A DNA stretch of 64,000 nucleotides from positions 3,410,001 through 3,474,000 of the forward strand of contig OZ257157.1 of assembly GCA_965279405.1 (NCBI GenBank), given 5' to 3'. A program made the position numbers and the translations under genes. The notes below the pieces were generated by a model that saw only the letters and a list, made by a program, of their open reading frames with translations, was not told where the DNA came from and ran no database searches. The DNA is from CBDDIP01 sp965279405 (GTDB taxonomy: Bacteria > Actinomycetota > Acidimicrobiia > Acidimicrobiales > Ilumatobacteraceae). How positions within the stretch are numbered: position 1 is the first letter of the stretch; every line of letters starts with the position of its first letter. This document shows, piece by piece, positions 59,187-64,000 of the stretch.

Positions 59187-60365
59187 ATGGCGCTGCGGGG
59201 AGCGACGTTGGCAGTGATCGTCGTGGTCGCCTCGGCGTGCGGATCGACATCGAGCGTTCGATCGACCGTGCCGCCGACGAGCCCTGCGTCCGTCGCGGAC
59301 TCGACGACCACCACCGCCGGCGGTCTGGTCACGGACGAGCGCGGCGTCGCCGTGGTCGTGACGGGTGTGCTCGGCGCAAGCGGGCTCTGCCCGGTGCAGC
59401 AGAGCGGGTGCCGCACGCCGATCGCGATCGAAGGTGTCAGCGGCGACGCGGTGGCTGACGGAGCGGTCGCCGTCGCCCGCGGTTGGTACGACGGCGCGCG
59501 GCTGCTGCTCGCCGAGCCCCTCGCACCCGGGGCGTCGCCATTCCCGGAGCCGGTGTTCGCTTCGCTGTGCCCCGGCATGTCGAACCCGGCGGATGTCGAC
59601 ACCTCGCGCACGTTGGAGATCGCCAACCCGGTCGTCGGCCGCGGCGACGGCGACTCCGCCGTGCTGGCCGGGGCGTGGATCGACCAACGGACGAACGTCG
59701 TGACCCTGTGGTTCGCTCGCGATCTCGATCGCTACCGGCAGCCGCTGCTCGATGCATTCGGCTCGTTGCAGGTCTGCCTCGCGGACGGCGCCGACTTCAG
59801 CGAGGCGGAGCTGAGGTCGGCGATGGCGGACGTCGGGGCGATGCACGAGCGCGGGGCGCTTGCGATCCAAGGCGGGTTCGGCGTCGACACGATCGGGAAC
59901 CGCGTTCCGGTGCCGATCGAGGCGTTGGACCCCGCCGGACGAGCCGAGCTCGATGCGATCCCTGGCGTGGTGGCGGCGGCGTTCATCGAGCTGATCGATC
60001 GCCCGCTGAGCGATCTGCCTGCCTTCCAACCGACGGTCACCGGCACGATCGACCTGATCACCTCGTCCAGCCGAAGCGACGGCGGCATGGAAGCGCTCGG
60101 CACGTTCACACTGCAGTACGACGCCGAAGCGAACTGCCTGTTCTACGACGAGGAGCTCGGCCGGACGACGATCGTCTGGCCGTTCGGATTCACCGCATCA
60201 CTGATCGATGGCGTCGCAGCGGTGTTTGCGCCGAACGGCGACGTCGTTGCGACTGCCGGCGTCGCGGTGCAGATGGGCGGTGGCTGGGTTGGCGATGCGC
60301 CGCTGACCAACGTGCTCGGCGACAACCGCTGCGGTGCCACGAACGTCTTCGTCGCCAACGTGTAG
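59187..60365 (+). CDS. Lipoprotein of unknown function
   Basis: 392 residues. Signal MALRGATLAVIVVVASAC with lipobox, a Ser/Thr-rich linker, then a ~350-residue extracytoplasmic region: GLCPVQQSGCRTPIAIEG, a long Asp/Glu-rich middle and an ending with LGDNRCGATNVFVANV. Cys residues are paired in several places, suggesting disulfides. No family recognised. ATG 59187 lies 6 nt after TACCGT (59175-59180). Confidence 0.7.
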   Translation: MALRGATLAVIVVVASACGSTSSVRSTVPPTSPASVADSTTTTAGGLVTDERGVAVVVTGVLGASGLCPVQQSGCRTPIAIEGVSGDAVADGAVAVARGWYDGARLLLAEPLAPGASPFPEPVFASLCPGMSNPADVDTSRTLEIANPVVGRGDGDSAVLAGAWIDQRTNVVTLWFARDLDRYRQPLLDAFGSLQVCLADGADFSEAELRSAMADVGAMHERGALAIQGGFGVDTIGNRVPVPIEALDPAGRAELDAIPGVVAAAFIELIDRPLSDLPAFQPTVTGTIDLITSSSRSDGGMEALGTFTLQYDAEANCLFYDEELGRTTIVWPFGFTASLIDGVAAVFAPNGDVVATAGVAVQMGGGWVGDAPLTNVLGDNRCGATNVFVANV

Positions 60366-60374
60366 AACCTTGCG

Positions 60375-60716
60375 ATGGCTCGGGTGTTCAACATCACGTT
60401 CTCTGCGCGGAACCCGATCGAGCTCGCCCGGTTCTGGAGCGCGGTGACCGGCGCGCCGATCGAGGGAGCGAACCCCGACCGAGCCCGGTTGGCGGGTTCG
60501 CCCGGGCTGCTGTTCATGCGCGTCGACGATCCGTCGCCCACCTCGCGCGTGCACATCGACATCGCGTCAGCCGACCCCGAGGCCGAGCTCGAACGTCTGC
60601 TCGCACTGGGTGCCACGCCCGCCGACCCGATGCGCCGGTCAGGCAACGGCATCGACTGGATCACGTTGCACGACCCCGAAGGCAACGAGCTCTGCCTCGG
60701 CGCCGACCCCGACTGA
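60375..60716 (+). CDS. Small VOC/glyoxalase-like protein
   Basis: 113 residues, one complete VOC module of the glyoxalase_6 type: FNITFSARNPIELARFWSAVTGAPIE, RVHIDIASADPEAELERLLALGA and WITLHDPEGNELCLG. No enzyme-specific metal triad is obvious; members act in antibiotic binding or as small isomerases. The start is 9 nt after the lipoprotein stop, so co-transcription is likely. Confidence 0.8.
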   Translation: MARVFNITFSARNPIELARFWSAVTGAPIEGANPDRARLAGSPGLLFMRVDDPSPTSRVHIDIASADPEAELERLLALGATPADPMRRSGNGIDWITLHDPEGNELCLGADPD

Positions 60717-60736
60717 ACTGGGCGTACGCTGCTGGC

Positions 60737-60904
60737 ATGGCAGGTGGAGGCGGTTCCGGCGGGCTCGCTCAGGGGCAGATCATGGCCGAGGAGCTGCAAC
60801 GCAACCCGGGCCTCGGTCCGAAGTACCGCCGTCGCGATCTCTGGCTCCTCCTCCTGGCGGCGCTCCCGTTGATCGCCATCGCGGTCATCGGCGCCCTGCT
60901 CTGA
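60737..60904 (+). CDS. Small single-pass membrane protein
   Basis: 55 residues: a Gly/Gln-rich soluble start (MAGGGGSGGLAQGQIMAEELQRNPGLGPKYRRR) and one C-terminal helix (DLWLLLLAALPLIAIAVIGALL). The positive RRR before the helix predicts the N-terminus inside. TACGCT (60725-60730) is 6 nt before the ATG, good support for a real small gene. Hairpin copy B begins 1 nt after its stop. Function unknown. Confidence 0.65.
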   Translation: MAGGGGSGGLAQGQIMAEELQRNPGLGPKYRRRDLWLLLLAALPLIAIAVIGALL

Positions 60905-60905
60905 A

Positions 60906-60948
60906 CTGGGCGGCCCGATCGCCGGAGGCCGGTGATGAGGCCGCCCAG
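60906..60948. repeat. Dispersed hairpin element, copy B
   Basis: Arms CTGGGCGGCC and GGCCGCCCAG enclose CGATCGCCGG-AG-GCCGGTGATG, so the 43 bp folds as a long hairpin nearly identical in plan to copy A (20813-20858). It immediately follows the small membrane protein gene. Confidence 0.7.
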
Positions 60949-60973
60949 AAACGAACCGCGACAGACTTTCCCC

Positions 60974-61222
60974 ATGGAGATGACGCGTGGCGATGACGGA
61001 GTGGTTGTTCGGCTGACCTCGTCGGAGGCGTTGGTGCTCTTCGACATGCTGCATCGATGGGAGGACGCCCGGCTCGACGCCGACGTGAGGTTGTTCGCCG
61101 ACCCGGCGGAGGAGCGGGTGCTCTGGGATCTCACTGCGGGGTTGGAGCCCACGATCGACGTGGTGTTCGCCGCGGACTACGCCCGACACCTCGAAGCGGC
61201 ACGAGCGCAACTGCGGTACTGA
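60974..61222 (+). CDS. Small acidic hypothetical protein
   Basis: 82 residues, starting MEMTRGDDGVVVRLTSSEALVLFDMLHRWEDARLDADVRLF and ending ARHLEAARAQLRY. Mostly helical and acidic; no domain recognised, though short proteins with an LTSSEALVLFDML-like start occur in actinobacteria. It lies between hairpin copies B and C; C starts directly after its stop codon. The ATG at 60974 is preferred because upstream codons fall in the hairpin. Confidence 0.55.
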   Translation: MEMTRGDDGVVVRLTSSEALVLFDMLHRWEDARLDADVRLFADPAEERVLWDLTAGLEPTIDVVFAADYARHLEAARAQLRY

Positions 61223-61269
61223 TTCTGGGCGGGATCTTTCCCGGAAACCGAGAAGGATCCCGCCCAGAA
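61223..61269. repeat. Dispersed hairpin element, copy C
   Basis: Perfect 13 bp arms TTCTGGGCGGGAT and ATCCCGCCCAGAA, with further pairing inside (CTTTCCCGG against CCGAGAAGG). The outer ten bases are the same family as copies A and B; the inner part differs. It lies between the convergent small gene (stop 61222) and the S9 peptidase (stop 61304), a place suited to a bidirectional terminator. Confidence 0.7.
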
Positions 61270-61303
61270 GGCGACCGGCGACCGATAGGCGCACAGACCG
61301 GGG

Positions 61304-63316
61304 CTATGCGAGCTTGTCGGCGAAGAAGTCGAGGATGATCTCGGCACGCTGGCGGCGGTGGATGGGGGAGCCGCTGCGGGAGAGCTCGTGGGACTCGCCG
61401 GGGAAGCGGTAGAAGGTGACGTCCTTGCCGAGCAGGCGCATGGCGACGAACAGCTCTTCGGCCTGGCTGATCGGGCAGCGGTAGTCCTCTTCGCTGTGCA
61501 CGATGAGCAGCGGCACCTCGATGTTGCGCACCCAGCGGATCGGTGACATGCGCTCGTACTCGGCGGGGGCATCGATGTGCGACGGGCCGTGCTCCACCTT
61601 GAAGATCGTCGAGATGTCGCTGGTGAACTCCTCGGTGATCAGGTTGTTGACGGCGCGCTCGCTGCAGATCGCCTTGAACGTGTTGCCGGTGGTGCCCGCC
61701 AGCCACGTCGCCATGTAGCCGCCGTAGCTGCCGCCCTGCATGCCGACGCGGGTCGGATCGCAGAACGAGTAGCGGGCCAGCGTCGTGTTGAGCACGGCCA
61801 TCACGTCGTCGACGTCGACGGCGCCCCAACCGGTGCCTGGCTTCTTCGGGTGTTGCGGCCCGAGGATGGCCTGGCCCCACTTCTCCTCGCGACCGGAACC
61901 ACCGCGCGGGTTGCTCATCAGCACGACGAACCCGGCGGCCGCCTGGAACTGCGCCTCGTCGAAGAACGTCTCGCCGTACTGCGTGTGCGGGCCGCCGTGC
62001 ACGTTGAGGATCACCGGGTAGCGCTTCGACTCGTCGAAGTCCACGGGGCGCATGATCCACGCGTCGATCTCGTCGGAGCCGTCGGTGCAGGGCACCGCGA
62101 AGCGCTCCCAGGTGAGCGGTTGCGCCACGGCCTGGTACCGCGAGGCGAACGAGGTGAGCTTGCGCAGGCCGCCGTCCTCGACGACGGCGATGTCGGTCAG
62201 CTCGTCCACCGCGCCGACGGCGACGACGATCGTGCCGCCCGCAGCGTCGAACGCCTTGATCGAGATCGCCCCGGACGTGATGGGCTTCGGCGCCGAGCCG
62301 TCGGTGCTCAGCTGGAGCAGCTGGGTCGTGCCACGGTCCTCGGCCGAAGCGAGCAGGGTCGAGTCGTCCAGCCACACGGGCGGTTGCACGCCGGCGGTCG
62401 GTTGGAAGGTGCGGTCGAGCTGGCGAGAGATCCAGCGATGCTCGCCGCTCTTGCCAGCGGCAGACGTGGCGATCAGACCGACGTGGTTGTTCTGCGGGTC
62501 GGTGGACGGGTCGTCGCAACCGAGGAACGCAACGGTCGATCCGTCGGGTGACACCGAGGGCGCGTAGTAGCCGCCGGTCTGCGCGGTGAACGCGGAGATC
62601 TCGCCGTGCAGTGGCACGAGGTAGAGGTCGTTGGCGAAGTCGAGGTCCCACGTGGCGTGGCGCTGGGCACTGGTGACGATGCCGCTCGAGTCGGAGAGCC
62701 AGGCGATCCCGCTGTGCTGGAACTCGCCCTCGGTGAGGTTGCGGGGCGTGCCGGTGCCGTCGCTCGGCACGACGTAGATGTGCGCCGGCCGATCGAAGAT
62801 CCAGCCCTCGCCGTTGAACTTGGTGAAGAACCGCTCGATCTTGCGCGGCGCCTGCCAGCTCTCGTCCTCCGCGTCGTAGCGCTCGTGCTGCGTGCGGCTG
62901 GAGAAGGCGATCCAGCGACCATCCGGGCTGAACCGCGGCGAGCCGATGCCGTCCTTCATCGTCGCCACGGTGCGGGTCTCGCCGGGCGCAGCGACCGGCA
63001 GCACGTGCAGGGTGGCCTGCCCCTTCTTCTCGGCGCGCGCCGACACGAACGCCAACGAGCGACCATCCGGGCTCCACGTCGGCTGGCCGTCGCGGTCGCC
63101 ACCCGACACCACCCGGGGCGGCTCGGAGCCATCCGTCGGTGCCAACCACACCTGCGCGAACGTCTTGTTCTTGGCCATGTCGATGCGGGCCACGACGAAC
63201 GCCACCTGCGAACCGTCCGGCGAGACCACCGGCGACGCCGCCTGGACGATGTTGCCGATGATCTTCTCGGCGATCTTGGCGTGCTTGCTCTGCTTGTCCG
63301 CTGCGTCGTTGCTCAT
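61304..63316 (-). CDS. S9-family prolyl-oligopeptidase-like peptidase (acylaminoacyl-peptidase type)
   Basis: 670 residues: an N-terminal beta-propeller (PDGSQVAFVVARID, SPDGRSLAFVSARAE and similar blades to ~residue 410) and a C-terminal alpha/beta-hydrolase. Triad: Ser in QGGSYGGYMATW, Asp in SEEDYRCP and His in PGESHELSRSG. The oxyanion region is NVHGGPHTQYG. It cleaves short peptides that fit through the propeller. ATG 63316 is chosen because the frame before it is Arg/Pro-rich and overlaps the divergent gene's promoter. Confidence 0.93.
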   Translation of the reverse strand: MSNDAADKQSKHAKIAEKIIGNIVQAASPVVSPDGSQVAFVVARIDMAKNKTFAQVWLAPTDGSEPPRVVSGGDRDGQPTWSPDGRSLAFVSARAEKKGQATLHVLPVAAPGETRTVATMKDGIGSPRFSPDGRWIAFSSRTQHERYDAEDESWQAPRKIERFFTKFNGEGWIFDRPAHIYVVPSDGTGTPRNLTEGEFQHSGIAWLSDSSGIVTSAQRHATWDLDFANDLYLVPLHGEISAFTAQTGGYYAPSVSPDGSTVAFLGCDDPSTDPQNNHVGLIATSAAGKSGEHRWISRQLDRTFQPTAGVQPPVWLDDSTLLASAEDRGTTQLLQLSTDGSAPKPITSGAISIKAFDAAGGTIVVAVGAVDELTDIAVVEDGGLRKLTSFASRYQAVAQPLTWERFAVPCTDGSDEIDAWIMRPVDFDESKRYPVILNVHGGPHTQYGETFFDEAQFQAAAGFVVLMSNPRGGSGREEKWGQAILGPQHPKKPGTGWGAVDVDDVMAVLNTTLARYSFCDPTRVGMQGGSYGGYMATWLAGTTGNTFKAICSERAVNNLITEEFTSDISTIFKVEHGPSHIDAPAEYERMSPIRWVRNIEVPLLIVHSEEDYRCPISQAEELFVAMRLLGKDVTFYRFPGESHELSRSGSPIHRRQRAEIILDFFADKLA

Positions 63317-63360
63317 CCCGATGACGGTAGTCCTCGTGCCTGCGCCTAGGTTCGCCGACC

Positions 63361-64000
63361 ATGGAACTCGGCAAGCTCGGACTCTGGACCTTCCAACTCG
63401 ACCTGCAACCGATGGCGGCGGCACAAGCCGCGGCGGCGGAGATCGAATCACTCGGCTTCGGTGCGCTGTGGGTGCCTGAAGCAGTCGGCCGCGAGCCGCT
63501 CGTCAACTCGGCGCTGCTGCTGTCGGCGACATCGACGATGACGGTCGCCACCGGCATCGCCAGCCTCCACGCCCGCACGGCGATGACGATGCAGGCAGGA
63601 TGGAAGACGCTCTCGGAGGCGTTCCCCGACCGCTTCCTGCTCGGCATCGGCGTCAGCCACCAGCCGATGGTCGAGGGCGTGCACAAGGTCGACTACGGCA
63701 AGCCGTACAGCAACATGGTCAAGTACCTCGACGCGATGGATCAGGGCTTCTTCGTCGGTGCGCCGCCGACCTCGCCGCCGCAGCGCGTGCTGGCTGCGCT
63801 CGGGCCGAAGATGCTCAAGCTGTCGGCCGAGCGTGGCCTCGGCGCACACCCGTACTTCGTCCCGGTGGAGCACACGCCTATCGCGCGTGAGGCACTCGGC
63901 CCCGACGCCCTGCTGGCCCCTGAGATGGCCGTCGTCTTCTCCACTGATCCGGACGAAGCTCGCTCGATCGCTCGCCGACACATGAAGACCTACCTCGGCC
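63361..64000 (+). CDS. LLM-class F420-dependent oxidoreductase, N-terminal part (runs off right edge)
   Basis: 213 codons are present before the window ends, with no stop. MELGKLGLWTFQLDLQPMAAAQAAAAEIESLGFGALWVPE, VATGIASLHARTAMTM, FLLGIGVSHQP and VLAALGPKMLKLSAERGLGAHPY match the TIGR03620-like F420 subgroup, distinct from the LLM protein at 45978. TAGGTT (63347-63352) is 8 nt before the ATG. It is divergent from the S9 peptidase. Confidence 0.88.
   Translation, partial: MELGKLGLWTFQLDLQPMAAAQAAAAEIESLGFGALWVPEAVGREPLVNSALLLSATSTMTVATGIASLHARTAMTMQAGWKTLSEAFPDRFLLGIGVSHQPMVEGVHKVDYGKPYSNMVKYLDAMDQGFFVGAPPTSPPQRVLAALGPKMLKLSAERGLGAHPYFVPVEHTPIAREALGPDALLAPEMAVVFSTDPDEARSIARRHMKTYLG

Overview
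This is a 64 kb stretch of high-GC chromosome from an actinobacterium. Supporting markers are a mycothiol S-conjugate amidase (Mca), two LLM-type (F420-class) oxidoreductases, a CeoB/CeoC-like TrkA pair with the neighbours seen in mycobacteria, a 13E12/DUF222-HNH protein, many Thr-rich lipoproteins, and TANNNT boxes 5 to 9 nt upstream of start codons (leaderless promoters). The WW-ended surface repeats and the large number of CoA-ester enzymes suggest the class Acidimicrobiia (Ilumatobacter/Microthrix-like). That placement is inference. There is no rRNA, tRNA, CRISPR array, prophage or insertion sequence; it reads as ordinary core chromosome with gene-dense, often overlapping neighbours.

Layout. 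1-10.2 kb: end of a secreted repeat protein, AceE divergent from a 2OG-Fe(II) oxygenase and a methyltransferase, a secreted SGNH hydrolase, an OafA-like acyltransferase and RNase HI. 10.2-17.5 kb: CaiB-type CoA-transferase, SDR, a repeat-rich noncoding gap, MarR-ArgJ divergent from YceI and a VOC protein, then a flavin oxidoreductase and a TIGR01777 epimerase. 17.5-21.3 kb: potassium locus (KimA-like permease, two TrkA proteins, OB-fold protein). 21.3-28.4 kb: lipoamide block (Lpd, single-lipoyl E2, a fused LipB-LipA protein) followed by two envelope proteins. 28.4-36.5 kb: pirin, M24 peptidase, carotenoid oxygenase, Ku with a polymerase-only LigD, and a CaiB gene broken by one in-frame stop. 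36.5-49.7 kb: DUF1269, twin lipoproteins, ABC-F ATPase, MFS exporter, amidase, DUF222-HNH, thioesterase, LLM oxidoreductase, channel-like membrane protein, rhomboid, DUF971. 49.7-64 kb: CPBP protease, acyl-CoA dehydrogenase, GGDEF/EAL protein, PEBP lipoprotein, Mca with a small SCP2-like protein, ChbG deacetylase, nuclease, thiolase, NudC, small proteins between hairpins, an S9 peptidase and the start of a second LLM enzyme.

How the genes fit together. AceE, the E2, Lpd and LipBA give pyruvate oxidation plus the machinery that lipoylates E2, although aceE lies about 18 kb from the rest. MarR, YceI and pirin appear to form a small regulon: yceI and the pirin gene share a GTTGCG-N2-CGCAA palindrome over the -35 box and a TACAGT -10 box at the same 17 bp spacing. 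Ku and LigD-Pol form an end-joining pair.

Most notable observations: the shared yceI/pirin promoter design; the LipB-LipA fusion with an internal Shine-Dalgarno and ATG at the domain junction; a 28 bp palindrome between aceE and its divergent neighbour; a single amber codon replacing a conserved Tyr in a CoA-transferase; a three-copy family of TTCTGGGCGG hairpins; and twin 41 bp palindromes at 57.1 kb.
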